13,055 nucleotides of DNA, taken from the NCBI GenBank assembly GCA_035252155.1, contig DATFDL010000195.1:1-13055 (forward strand), given 5' to 3'. Positions 1-7,592 of the stretch are shown here, piece by piece; within the stretch, counting starts at the first letter, position 1, and each line of letters begins with the position of its first letter. This DNA is from JAICLL01 sp035252155. Lineage in GTDB: Bacteria > Planctomycetota > Planctomycetia > Pirellulales > JAICIG01. The translations under genes were made by a program, and so were the position numbers. The notes under the pieces were generated by a model, which saw nothing but the letters and a program-made list of their open reading frames with translations, ran no database searches and was not told the DNA's origin.

Positions 1-1115
1 GTATTCTTGCCGCCAAATTTATCGCCCTGCTTCAGGCTCGTGCCCGAAAAGAGCCAATGGTCGGGCTGATGGACGGTGAATGCCGCTTCGCTCTCCATGA
101 ACTGTCCGTGGCTGCGGTGGTAGCCGCCGTAAAGGAACCCAACGCCCGTCAACGTGTTTTCGGGCCGGGCCAACAGATGATGGCTCCAAAGAGTGGCCAG
201 CAAGCGGTGGTCTTTGGCTGCAAAAACCGGGTCTAGCACCAGGGCCTGCTTGTAGCACACCAGCGCCCGGCCGGCCTCTTCGCTGCGCACCTGCCAGCAG
301 CAGGTGTTGCCGCTGAAGAAGGCCACGTTGCCCCCCTCGCCGATGAACGCCTCCAAATGGTCGCGCATGTGGGACGACCAATATTCATCGTGCCCGACAC
401 TCAGCACCAGCTTGTAATGTTTGAGCATGTCCGGGCGGAATTCCAAGTCGGAGTTCACGGCGTAGTCGAGCACGTAACCCTGCCGCTCCGCCCAGGCGAC
501 GAAGGGCAGTTCCCACTGGCGGAAAAAGCCGGCCAACGGCCGATCGAACGAGACGCGCGTGCCCTGTAGTTTGTTTCGCGCGTGAAAGGCGTACAAGCTA
601 TGACCGCCCCAGTTGTTGTACGCGTTGTAGGTGTTCGTGGTGAGTTGTAGCAAAATCTTGGTATTGCTGCCTGGCATGGCAGGCCGCACGACAAAAAACA
701 ACTTCGCTTCGGCGGTGCGTCGGCCGCGGCCGACAAACTGGCCGCCGTTATCGCTGGCCCGCAACATCGCCTCGTAATAGCCGCTGCGCCAATCGTCGGG
801 CACTTCCAGTTCGATGCCCACCGGCCAGCGGCAGCCGTGCGACGAGGCATTCACGGGCACGTCATACGCCGCCCCCGGAATATCGTTTTTGTTCAAAACA
901 GTTTCCGTCTTTGCACCGATGCGAGCGACTTCGAGCGACCATTTCGGAGCCGACGTCGAGACATGCAAACGCACTTTGTCGCCCGCCTGATAGCTAAGCT
1001 GATCGGCATAGCCCTCGATATAGAGCGACGGGGCGTCCGGTTGAGACTCGTCGGCAAGAGCCGCGCACGGCGACAGCCCAATCGTCAGGAGCAAGACGGA
1101 AAAGCGGAACATCAT
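1..1115 (-). CDS. Exported N,N-dimethylformamidase beta-subunit-like protein (3' end cut by window edge)
   Basis: An open frame of 371 codons starts at ATG 1115 and reaches the left edge without a stop, so the C-terminus is missing. Residues 1-21 form a signal peptide (Arg4, hydrophobic core 5-16, cleavage likely after ALA at 19-21). This predicts export. Residues 28-145 look like a beta-rich N-terminal domain. From about 150 the sequence matches the large-subunit domain of N,N-dimethylformamidase as I know it, including TYNAYNNWGG (162-171), SVGHDEYWS (239-247) and GNVAFFSGNTCCWQVR (262-277). Bacterial dimethylformamidase uses a mononuclear iron held by two tyrosines and a glutamate. Whether the tyrosines here are those ligands is inference, and the iron-site Glu may lie beyond the edge. 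Exported planctomycete homologues probably act on other substrates. A second ATG at 1112 is equally possible, and no Shine-Dalgarno is seen. Family placement is fairly sure; substrate is unknown. Confidence 0.85.
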   Translation of the reverse strand, partial: MMFRFSVLLLTIGLSPCAALADESQPDAPSLYIEGYADQLSYQAGDKVRLHVSTSAPKWSLEVARIGAKTETVLNKNDIPGAAYDVPVNASSHGCRWPVGIELEVPDDWRSGYYEAMLRASDNGGQFVGRGRRTAEAKLFFVVRPAMPGSNTKILLQLTTNTYNAYNNWGGHSLYAFHARNKLQGTRVSFDRPLAGFFRQWELPFVAWAERQGYVLDYAVNSDLEFRPDMLKHYKLVLSVGHDEYWSSHMRDHLEAFIGEGGNVAFFSGNTCCWQVRSEEAGRALVCYKQALVLDPVFAAKDHRLLATLWSHHLLARPENTLTGVGFLYGGYHRSHGQFMESEAAFTVHQPDHWLFSGTSLKQGDKFGGKN

Positions 1116-1168
1116 GAGCGGTACTCGTGTTTGCCGTATTGTCTCGCTTGGATGGTTCATGACTTATC

Positions 1169-1177
1169 ATTGTACCA
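1169..1177 (-). promoter_or_regulatory. Possible extended -10 promoter of the dimethylformamidase-like gene
   Basis: Read on the minus strand this is TGGTACAAT, a TGn extension followed by a five-of-six match to TATAAT. It lies about 54 bases before ATG 1115 in the 147-base gap after the HNH gene. No convincing -35 box sits 16-18 bases upstream, which the extended -10 could offset. This is a pattern match only. Confidence 0.3.
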
Positions 1178-1211
1178 CGAGCAGTACCCGATTGAGAGAC
1201 GACAATCATTC

Positions 1212-1227
1212 TCAAGCAAAAGCTTGA
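1212..1227 (-). other. Small stem-loop after the HNH gene, weak terminator candidate
   Basis: A perfect 6-bp stem (1212-1217 with 1222-1227) closes a 4-base A/T loop, 36-51 bases past the HNH stop codon. No U-tract follows on the minus strand, so intrinsic termination is doubtful. Confidence 0.2.
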
Positions 1228-1262
1228 CTGGCGAGGGTATCTAATGCCCGGCCGACCTGCGA

Positions 1263-1691
1263 TCACCCTCTCAGCCCCGGGTGTTCTCCGATCGCGAGGA
1301 GTGCGCGACGTAAACTGACCAACTCCGGCCGGTTCAGGTGCAACGCTTCAACCGTTACTCGTCCGGTTGCCGTGCGTCCGAGCACGCGCAGCATGTCTGG
1401 GCCCCAAGCAAAATGCCGTGACCAAAGCTGTCGCCGAGGGTTGAAGAGTGCGACGAATCGACCAATCCGCGCGTCGCGTGCTTGTGTCCGATGGCCTTTG
1501 TAACTATTGCAGCCGCAGGAAAAAGCCAAGTTTCCCAATACGGTCCGACCACCTTTGCTCCTGGGAATGATGTGATCGACCTCAAACGGCTGCGTGGAGT
1601 ATGCGGCCGGACTGAGGCAATACTCGCACCGCCAATTGGCGCGCCGAGCAACGCGGCGGGCCAGCTTGCGCGGCACGCGTTCAGAAGACAT
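1263..1691 (-). CDS. HNH endonuclease family protein
   Basis: A 142-residue protein with a compact HNH (beta-beta-alpha metal) nuclease domain over residues 18-68. It shows CEYC (22-25), FEVDHIIPRSKGG (36-48, with the D39-H40 catalytic pair), Asn54 and CGCNSYKG (59-66). The C-terminal half (70-142) is basic and of unknown fold. HNH domains cut DNA with a single metal ion, while the paired cysteines normally bind a structural zinc. The second pair is C-x-C here, one residue shorter than the usual C-x-x-C. The ATG at 1691 lies inside the end of the upstream gene (11-base overlap), so the two are probably co-transcribed and translationally coupled. Stand-alone HNH proteins like this often have no known role; mobile, defence or repair functions all fit. 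Domain call is firm; function is unknown. Confidence 0.88.
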   Translation of the reverse strand: MSSERVPRKLARRVARRANWRCEYCLSPAAYSTQPFEVDHIIPRSKGGRTVLGNLAFSCGCNSYKGHRTQARDARIGRFVALFNPRRQLWSRHFAWGPDMLRVLGRTATGRVTVEALHLNRPELVSLRRALLAIGEHPGLRG

Positions 1692-2085
1692 GGCGGTTCT
1701 CTGATAGCCCGAGCTCGCCCAGCAATGTTTGCACGGAGGTACCGCGCAGTTGTGCCAGCTCAGTCAGGGCCTGCAGGCGCGCCGCATTCATTTGCTCGAC
1801 CCGTTGCCAGAGGGCCTGTAGCTCTTCCGCCTCTGCGTCAGTCAAGCTTTCGGCTTGGTGTTTGCGCCGCAGGCGATTGAAACGCCGCTGGAGGGACGAG
1901 GACATTTGGGAGTTCTCCATAATGCACTCCAGTAGGGCCGCCTCCGCTTGCCCCTGGCTGCCATTCCGACCTTGCCATTCGGCCAGCCTCTGGGTGAATT
2001 CGTGCAATTCGGCTGGTGATAAGCGCTTGACCGCGGCCGCCAACTCGTCCACTGTAAGCTGTGTCTGTCCTCGCGTGGTAGCCAT
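1681..2085 (-). CDS. Small helical protein paired with the HNH nuclease
   Basis: The chosen start is ATG 2085, giving 134 residues. GGAGGG at 2093-2098 sits 7 bases upstream. An in-frame ATG at 2100 would add five residues but overlaps this ribosome site, so it is less likely. The protein is charged and probably all-helical, with no signal peptide or membrane segment. The first 45 residues contain LTVDELAAAVKRLSPAELHE, a pattern I associate with small proteins beside HNH genes in cyanobacteria and planctomycetes. The middle (about 60-115) is rich in Arg, Glu, Gln and Leu and may form a coiled coil. It overlaps the HNH gene by 11 bases in another frame. It could be a DNA-binding partner, inhibitor or antitoxin of the nuclease, but nothing in the sequence proves any of these. 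Confidence 0.8.
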   Translation of the reverse strand: MATTRGQTQLTVDELAAAVKRLSPAELHEFTQRLAEWQGRNGSQGQAEAALLECIMENSQMSSSLQRRFNRLRRKHQAESLTDAEAEELQALWQRVEQMNAARLQALTELAQLRGTSVQTLLGELGLSENRHVF

Positions 2086-2207
2086 GTTGATTCCCTCCAT
2101 TCACTTTCACATGCGTAGGTACGATGCCGATCTCGTTCGGGCATATGCAGGACAATCGAATGGAGCCAATTGGAAGAGCCAGTTCCATTTTAGCATGGCG
2201 GACTATC

Positions 2208-3329
2208 CTATTCGCGGCTCGTCGCTGAGATTCTGCGGTAGCCGAGGACGACGCCGATGGCCAGGGCGGCGACGCCCAGAGCTGCCCAGTAGATGGCGTG
2301 GCCGGGCTGGCTGTCGGCGGGGAGGACGGCTGATTTCTGCGGCTCACTCGGCGCGGCTTCCTTTCGGCCAGCCGGGATGGGAACGTAGGATGGCTCGCCG
2401 ATCTCATCGCCCGTGTTGGCCACGGGCTGGGTTTGTGCCGGTGGCGGCTGAGTGTCCGACTGAGCCCACAACCGCTCGTCCCAGTTGACGGCGAGCAGCA
2501 GATCGAAACCGGGATTCGACTGCTTGACCTGACAGGAGCAGGCGCCGCAGAGAAAGCCAGAGCATTCCGCCAGCAACGCTTCGTCGATCGACTCTGCCTT
2601 CAGTACCGTCATGGCGCGCCCGCGGCCGAAGACGGGAACCACGATCGTCTCGTCATCCCCGAGGTCATCGACGACTCCGCAGGTGACCAGATTACGAAGG
2701 ATCACTTCGTCGGCCGACTTGCCAGCGACTTCGAGGACTGAGAACCGGATGTCGAGCGGCAGTTTCGTTAGCAGCTCTGACTCTGGCAGGCCGTCCGCCA
2801 CGGGCAGCGGAATCTCGGCGGCAAGCCGCGGCAACTCTGCCCGCAACTGCTCGACAACCTGCTGCGACGTGGTTTCGTCGCTGCCGTGGAACACGAGCCA
2901 GACGACCGAATCGCCTGTGGCCAGCCGCTCGATCAGCTCGTCCCGCGCCGGCGACGTCCAAAGCGACGGCTTCACCTTCGACAGAGGCCCGGACCAGACG
3001 ACCGCCGATCCTCGCCGGCCGCCCGGACGCCGGAGCACGACGTGCGGCAACGGGACGTCGCCAAGAGTATCGCCAACAGCGTGCAGATCGTCGGCAAGTT
3101 CCTCATGGAGATTGCAGTGGATGACCTCGCAGTTGACCGCCCCCCCGTTGATTTGCGACTGATCTTCGAGCTGCGACACGAGCGCGCGCTGTTCGGGAGT
3201 CAGCGCGCCGCGAAAGAACACGTCGACTTCGAACAGATCGGCGGGCCAGTGTTCGAGCGCATAACGAAACACAGGCACCGAACAGGCGCCGGCCGAGCGA
3301 GCGAGCAGCAGCACGGCTGCAAGGGCCAC
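2208..3329 (-). CDS. Exported cysteine-containing protein with C-terminal membrane anchor, function unknown
   Basis: From the proposed GTG start at 3329 the protein has 373 residues. A hydrophobic stretch with small residues (ALAAVLLLARSAGAC) looks like a short signal sequence; Cys16 follows AGA, a weak lipobox. The motif SVPVFRYALEHWPAD directly follows. The body is mixed alpha/beta. Cys256, Cys261, Cys264 and Cys266 lie within 11 residues, just before QVKQSNPGFDLLLAVNW. A Pro/Gln-rich linker leads to one membrane helix near 345-364 and a basic tail, so the bulk should be extracytoplasmic. I believe similar unnamed proteins occur in planctomycetes but cannot name a domain; a thioredoxin-like or metal-binding role is a guess. 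The start is uncertain. The only in-frame ATG (3578) lies beyond a repeat region, adds 83 low-complexity Arg-rich residues and overlaps the upstream stop, so I reject it. No Shine-Dalgarno is seen at the GTG. Confidence 0.7.
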   Translation of the reverse strand: MALAAVLLLARSAGACSVPVFRYALEHWPADLFEVDVFFRGALTPEQRALVSQLEDQSQINGGAVNCEVIHCNLHEELADDLHAVGDTLGDVPLPHVVLRRPGGRRGSAVVWSGPLSKVKPSLWTSPARDELIERLATGDSVVWLVFHGSDETTSQQVVEQLRAELPRLAAEIPLPVADGLPESELLTKLPLDIRFSVLEVAGKSADEVILRNLVTCGVVDDLGDDETIVVPVFGRGRAMTVLKAESIDEALLAECSGFLCGACSCQVKQSNPGFDLLLAVNWDERLWAQSDTQPPPAQTQPVANTGDEIGEPSYVPIPAGRKEAAPSEPQKSAVLPADSQPGHAIYWAALGVAALAIGVVLGYRRISATSRE

Positions 3330-3371
3330 GATTAGCGTGTGTGCCGGAAATGATTTATGCGATGAGGGAAA

Positions 3372-3531
3372 AGCGGTGGCTGGGGCAGAGCCGCGCCAGT
3401 TAGAGAAGTTTTGCGTTCGTGATCCGTCGCGGCGATGCCCCGGCAGAGTATGCACCGGGGCATCGCTGGCCGGCAGTACGTGTCGGCAATGGATGCGTCG
3501 ATCGCGGCCAGCTTCTGCCCCAGCCACCGCT
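3372..3531. repeat. Large inverted repeat, 18-bp perfect arms
   Basis: The arm agcggtggctggggcaga at 3372-3389 is the exact reverse complement of 3514-3531, with 124 bases between. Inside lie the perfect 12-bp hairpin at 3432-3466 and a shorter pairing (3465-3471 with 3506-3512). The block fills most of the 245-base gap between the large propeller gene and the exported cysteine-containing protein. It may fold as a structured transcript end or be a small non-coding mobile-type repeat. No ORF or terminal direct repeat supports autonomous mobility. Confidence 0.8.
3432..3466. repeat. Perfect 12-bp hairpin inside the inverted repeat
   Basis: GCGATGCCCCGG at 3432-3443 pairs perfectly with 3455-3466 around an 11-base loop. 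It lies 109-143 bases past the stop of the large propeller gene. No U-run follows on the minus strand, so it is a stable stem but not a classic intrinsic terminator. Confidence 0.75.
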
Positions 3532-3556
3532 CTCCGCCACGGAGTGTCGGAGCTAC
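3531..3556. repeat. Dispersed 26-base repeat, copy 1
   Basis: These 26 bases are identical to 9277-9302, with core CACGGAGTGTCGGAGCTAC. The copy abuts the right arm of the 3372-3531 inverted repeat. Here it has no matching second arm, unlike copy 2. Two copies in non-coding DNA within 13 kb point to a genome-wide repeat family. Confidence 0.8.
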
Positions 3557-3574
3557 TATGTGCGCCGCGCCTTC

Positions 3575-6500
3575 TCATTCTCCATACCCCAGGCAGATCA
3601 CCCGGCCGTCGGTCGTGGCCATGTAGACCCGGCCGTAGGCGGTCGACATTCCGTCCCAGACGGGCAAAGCGTCGATTTGCGTATCGGCAATCGAACTGCC
3701 ATCGCGGGTCGAAACGGCATAGAATCGTCCACCCTTTTTCCCGTCGAGCGAGTCGGCTTGCGCCTGCAACTGCTCGCGGATGGCCGGATCCTTGGCCGCC
3801 AGGCGTTCCAGAGCGTATTCTTCATCCACCAGGTCGGGCGGGCCGGAGACGATCAAGGCATCCTTGCTGAGGACCATCGCCCGAGCAAAGACGGGCGCAA
3901 ACTTCGTCCAGGTGTGGTCGAAGCCCATCAGTTTTGCGCCGCCGGCAGCCACAGCGGCCCGGCCTGCGGCCTTGGGAAAGACCACGGCCGTGCCGATCCG
4001 GCCCTGGCCGGTCGGCAACTTGCCGAGATCGCCGTGGTTCTTCTTTCCCGACGTATCCTTTGCATTGCCGTCATCAAACGTGCAATGCACGACCACGTCG
4101 GCTTTCATCGCTCGGGCCTGTTCGGGATCCTGAAAGGCCCCGGCGATTTCGGCGGCGGTCAGGGCCCGATGCGTGATCCGCACTTCGTCGATCGCTCCGA
4201 CGAACGGGAACCCATTCTGGTACGATCCCACGGGACCGGTGTCGCCCCCCAGCTCCAGTTTTTGTTTCGGCTCGCTCCAGACGAGAGCCGGGGTTTTGCC
4301 GGACACCGCCAACACTCCATCGACATACAAGTGCATCTCTTTACTCGGTGTCAACACGCCCGCCAGGTGGTGCCAGCCGTTCTTCAACCGATCGGGAGTT
4401 TGGATCTCGGTCAGATTGCCACCGGTGCGGATCGCGAAGGTCGGCTTCCGGTTCTGGATGAACAGAGCATACCCTTGCGCGGGACCGCCGTGGGCGACGA
4501 TCACGCCGCCCGGGCCCTGAGGCTTCACCCACGCTTCCACCGTCAGCGGCTTGTTCGTCGGATCGATGCTGGGCGTCACGTCGAACTTGACCGTCTGCGG
4601 ACCATTGCCTGGCTGATTCGCCAGCGGGGCGGGCGCCGCCGCATCCCGACTGGCCGAGAAGAGCTGATGCTCCAGCGGCGTGGTCCAGCGGTAGTACTGC
4701 GGCTGCCGGGCATAGCCGTAGATTTCTTTGTCATTGAACACCAGAATGCGGCCAGACGGTGTGTGTTTGCCCGCCTGGAAGTAACCGTTGTGTCCACCGG
4801 CGAAATTTTTGCCGTAGACCCAGTAAGCCCGATGAAACCAGGTATCGTCGAGGAAGCCCATCGGCGCAAACAAATGGCGTCCCGGACCGGCCTGCGTTCC
4901 CCCCTGCGTCACGGCGTCGCCGGAGACCGGTCCGATCTCCTGGCGCATTCCGCTGAGGTCGAACTTTTGAGATCGCAGATAAACACAATCGCCATCGGTG
5001 CAGAGAATATCCGCCAGTGCCACCGGCATCTGCAGTGTCTTCAGGCGATTCTGAATGTCTTCGCCCGTTTCGGGATCGCGATCGTTGAGCACGGTTTCGC
5101 TGAGTTTTTTGCCAGTCCGCGGATCGAGCCGCACATACCACATGCCGCCATCCAAGAAGCTCGACCGGCCGACGACGAAGTGGGCGACGTCTTTTTCAAC
5201 GAGAATCGACCCATGGACGGGCCAGACCGATTCGAGCTGTTCGAACGCCATCAACCGGCGATCGAGCGGCGCGGCCCGATAGCGCCACAAGAGGGCGCCG
5301 TCGCTGGCGCGCAGGGCGTAGACCCAGCCGTCCATCGAGCCAAACAGCAGCCGCCCGTTCCAGTAGGTCGGCGGCGAGTCGATCCGCCCGCCGGCTGTGT
5401 AGGTCCAGCGCGACTGGCCGGTCTTGGCATCGAGCGCGTGCAACTTGTGCTGATCGACCTGCGCGACGTAAACCAGGCCGCCGGCCACCACAAGCGCCGA
5501 CAGCCGCCCCGATAACTTCGTCTCCCAGCTCCGACTGAGATCGCTGGCGAGTTCCGCCGACGAGTATCCGCTCCGCTGATTGTCGTGGCGATAGGTCGGC
5601 CACTCGTTTGCGGCGGCGGTTCGCTCGTTAAGCGGTTCGTGGAACGCTTTTCCCAGTTCCAGACGGCCTTTGTCCGGAACCACCTTGGGCAGAATAGCCG
5701 TCTTCGGCGCCGGGGCCAGGGCGTTGAAGCCATAGAGCTTGGCCTCGGGATAGCAGGCACAGTTGTGTGGCCCCGCATAGATCAGTCCGTTCGCGGGAAG
5801 GACTCCGTACAGACAGGCGCTGCGGACCCAGTGATTGATGTCCCAGTGCTTCGCGTTGAAGTCGACCAGCTCGATTCCGGTGCGCGACGGAATGATAAAG
5901 CGGTCGGTCGCCTTCGCAATGTAGCACCGGTGATGGAACCAGTAAGTGTCGATGTCGGGCGGGAACGCGATCTTCACTTCGCCGGTCAACAGGTCGCGTC
6001 CCTTGTAGATCCCGCTGTCGCGACCGCTCGTCGTCGGCGCCACCCACACCAAGCCGCCCGCGATGATGATGTCTTGCGGCGACTGGTAGCCCGAGGGCGC
6101 GTGTTCCGACTCCCACCGCATCTTCCCGTCGGCGGCGTCGTACGCCCGCATCTTTCCTTCGCCGCCGGCATAGAGCACGAACGGTTCGTGGAGCACTAGC
6201 CGGGGGCCGAAGTTGAACTGAATCGACTTGCGACGCGACGCCGGTTCGGTGGCCCAGAGCTGCTCTCCATTTTCGGGGTTGAGGCAGACGATTCTGTCGC
6301 CGTCGTGGAAAACCACCCGCTTTTCGTTGGCGCAGAGCGTCAGCGGAGCCACTTTGCTCGTGTGCGACCAGAGTTGCTTGCCCGTCGCCGCGTCGAAGGC
6401 CATCACGTCGCGCGGCTTTTCGTTCCAGACAAACTCCGTGGCCACCCGGCCCTGATCGCCGGTGTTGAATTTCGGAGCGTACTCGTCGAGTTCCGCGGCG

Positions 6501-7501
6501 CCACGGTTGACCAGCAGGAAGAGCCTGCCATGATCGAACAGGATTTCTTCCGTCGACTTGGTTTCGTCAAAGACACGCTTCGTCTGGCCCGTGATCCCGT
6601 CGAGGTGCGAGACCGGGGCGTGAATGCCCAGTGTGAGATACAGATCGTCGCAGTCAGCGACCAGCCGCCGCGCCAGTTGCGTCGGCCCGCTCTTGAGCGG
6701 CCACATTTGGTCGTGCCACTTCTCGATCGGTCGCTTCCACAGAATCGTTCCGTTGAAGGCGTCGCGTGCGATAAGCTGCCAGTTCGAGGGCAGTTGGATC
6801 GAAATGCGCGAGCCTTCGTCGAGGATGTAATACATTCGCCCCCGCGACGACACCAGGGCGCTCAGGCTCGACATCCGGTCGTGATGCCGCGACCAGCGCG
6901 GGCTGCCCACCCATTGCAGTCGTTCGGGAGCGTCCACCGCGGTATCGTGCGCAACGGGATTGCCGCCGGCATCGTGGAAGTAGTGCGTCCAGTCGTCGAT
7001 CTCCGGCGGAACCGGCTTGACAATCTTCTTCCAACCACCTTTCTCGCGGATGCAGGCCACGCCACGCGGACAGAGAATTCGCTCGACCTCCGACTGCGGC
7101 ACGCTGCCGAGTTTCTCGGCCACGACGAGATTGACCATGCCGTCGATATACGGCAGCGACTTGCCATCGAACTGATCGACGCTCACCGAACCATAGACTC
7201 CAGCGGCCTGCAATGCCGCGCGCGTCTCGGCGATCTGCTCGGCCGAGGTGTCGAGGCCGTGTACCTGAAAAGAATCAGTTGCCCGCAAGGCCGCGGTCAG
7301 TTGCCCGTCTCCACAGCCAAGATGCACGACAAAACCGCCGCGGACGCCGCTTTGCTTAAGAACGTCGGCGGCGACATCGGCCGGGGCAGTAATCTGGGCC
7401 GGGGCGTCGCCGGCGGCTGGACTTACGGCGCACGCCAGCATCGTTGCAATGACGGGAAAGAGGACCGCGCGTGGTTGCAAAGCCCCGGTGGACGCAAACA
7501 T
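3575..7501 (-). CDS. Secreted methyltransferase-fold / PQQ-like beta-propeller / LamG multidomain protein
   Basis: A 1308-residue protein. Start ATG 7501 has GGAG 8 bases upstream. Residues 1-30 form a signal peptide (Arg11, hydrophobic core, small residues near AAGDA). Residues 40-160 resemble a class I SAM-dependent methyltransferase: motif I VVHLGCGDGQL (58-68) and an acidic residue after the second strand in HGLDTS (81-86). From about 165 to 950, repeated blade-like segments such as DAFNGTILW, DAATGKQLWSH, NPENGEQLW, DAKTGQSRWTY and RASDGALLWRY mark a PQQ-binding-like (PQQ_2/BamB-type) propeller. Residues about 965-1170 form a concanavalin-like LamG domain (LTVEAWVKPQ, GWHHLAGVL, MHLYVDGVLAVSG, GAIDEVRI, then LTAAEI). 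The C-terminus returns to propeller-like motifs (YAVSTRDGS, YGRVYMATTDGRVICLG), closing the propeller around the LamG insertion. It is likely periplasmic or surface-located. SAM is not known to be supplied there, so the first domain may be non-enzymatic or bind another ligand. Substrate is unknown. Confidence 0.9.
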   Translation of the reverse strand: MFASTGALQPRAVLFPVIATMLACAVSPAAGDAPAQITAPADVAADVLKQSGVRGGFVVHLGCGDGQLTAALRATDSFQVHGLDTSAEQIAETRAALQAAGVYGSVSVDQFDGKSLPYIDGMVNLVVAEKLGSVPQSEVERILCPRGVACIREKGGWKKIVKPVPPEIDDWTHYFHDAGGNPVAHDTAVDAPERLQWVGSPRWSRHHDRMSSLSALVSSRGRMYYILDEGSRISIQLPSNWQLIARDAFNGTILWKRPIEKWHDQMWPLKSGPTQLARRLVADCDDLYLTLGIHAPVSHLDGITGQTKRVFDETKSTEEILFDHGRLFLLVNRGAAELDEYAPKFNTGDQGRVATEFVWNEKPRDVMAFDAATGKQLWSHTSKVAPLTLCANEKRVVFHDGDRIVCLNPENGEQLWATEPASRRKSIQFNFGPRLVLHEPFVLYAGGEGKMRAYDAADGKMRWESEHAPSGYQSPQDIIIAGGLVWVAPTTSGRDSGIYKGRDLLTGEVKIAFPPDIDTYWFHHRCYIAKATDRFIIPSRTGIELVDFNAKHWDINHWVRSACLYGVLPANGLIYAGPHNCACYPEAKLYGFNALAPAPKTAILPKVVPDKGRLELGKAFHEPLNERTAAANEWPTYRHDNQRSGYSSAELASDLSRSWETKLSGRLSALVVAGGLVYVAQVDQHKLHALDAKTGQSRWTYTAGGRIDSPPTYWNGRLLFGSMDGWVYALRASDGALLWRYRAAPLDRRLMAFEQLESVWPVHGSILVEKDVAHFVVGRSSFLDGGMWYVRLDPRTGKKLSETVLNDRDPETGEDIQNRLKTLQMPVALADILCTDGDCVYLRSQKFDLSGMRQEIGPVSGDAVTQGGTQAGPGRHLFAPMGFLDDTWFHRAYWVYGKNFAGGHNGYFQAGKHTPSGRILVFNDKEIYGYARQPQYYRWTTPLEHQLFSASRDAAAPAPLANQPGNGPQTVKFDVTPSIDPTNKPLTVEAWVKPQGPGGVIVAHGGPAQGYALFIQNRKPTFAIRTGGNLTEIQTPDRLKNGWHHLAGVLTPSKEMHLYVDGVLAVSGKTPALVWSEPKQKLELGGDTGPVGSYQNGFPFVGAIDEVRITHRALTAAEIAGAFQDPEQARAMKADVVVHCTFDDGNAKDTSGKKNHGDLGKLPTGQGRIGTAVVFPKAAGRAAVAAGGAKLMGFDHTWTKFAPVFARAMVLSKDALIVSGPPDLVDEEYALERLAAKDPAIREQLQAQADSLDGKKGGRFYAVSTRDGSSIADTQIDALPVWDGMSTAYGRVYMATTDGRVICLGYGE

Positions 7502-7592
7502 GGCGCGGCTCCATGATGGAAAGTCAGCGATGTACCCGAATAGTCAATCGATCGGAGTATAACTCACCAGGCAACGCTGCACCAGAAGTCCG

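Noticed and set aside
1838..2407. A 189-codon minus-strand frame
   Set aside because: It overlaps the helical HNH partner and the end of the exported cysteine-containing protein in another frame. It is Arg/Ser/Pro-rich and has no ribosome site.
3330..3578. ATG 3578 as the start of the exported cysteine-containing protein
   Set aside because: It would add 83 Arg-rich residues translated from the repeat region ahead of the signal-like segment, and would overlap the upstream gene's stop.
3419..5515. A 698-codon open frame on the plus strand
   Set aside because: It lies antisense to the large secreted propeller gene. Its translation is rich in Arg, Gly, His and Pro with no domain, as expected from the complementary frame of a GC-rich gene.
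6305..7516. A 403-codon open frame on the plus strand
   Set aside because: It is antisense to the N-terminal third of the same gene, with shadow-like composition and no recognisable motif.
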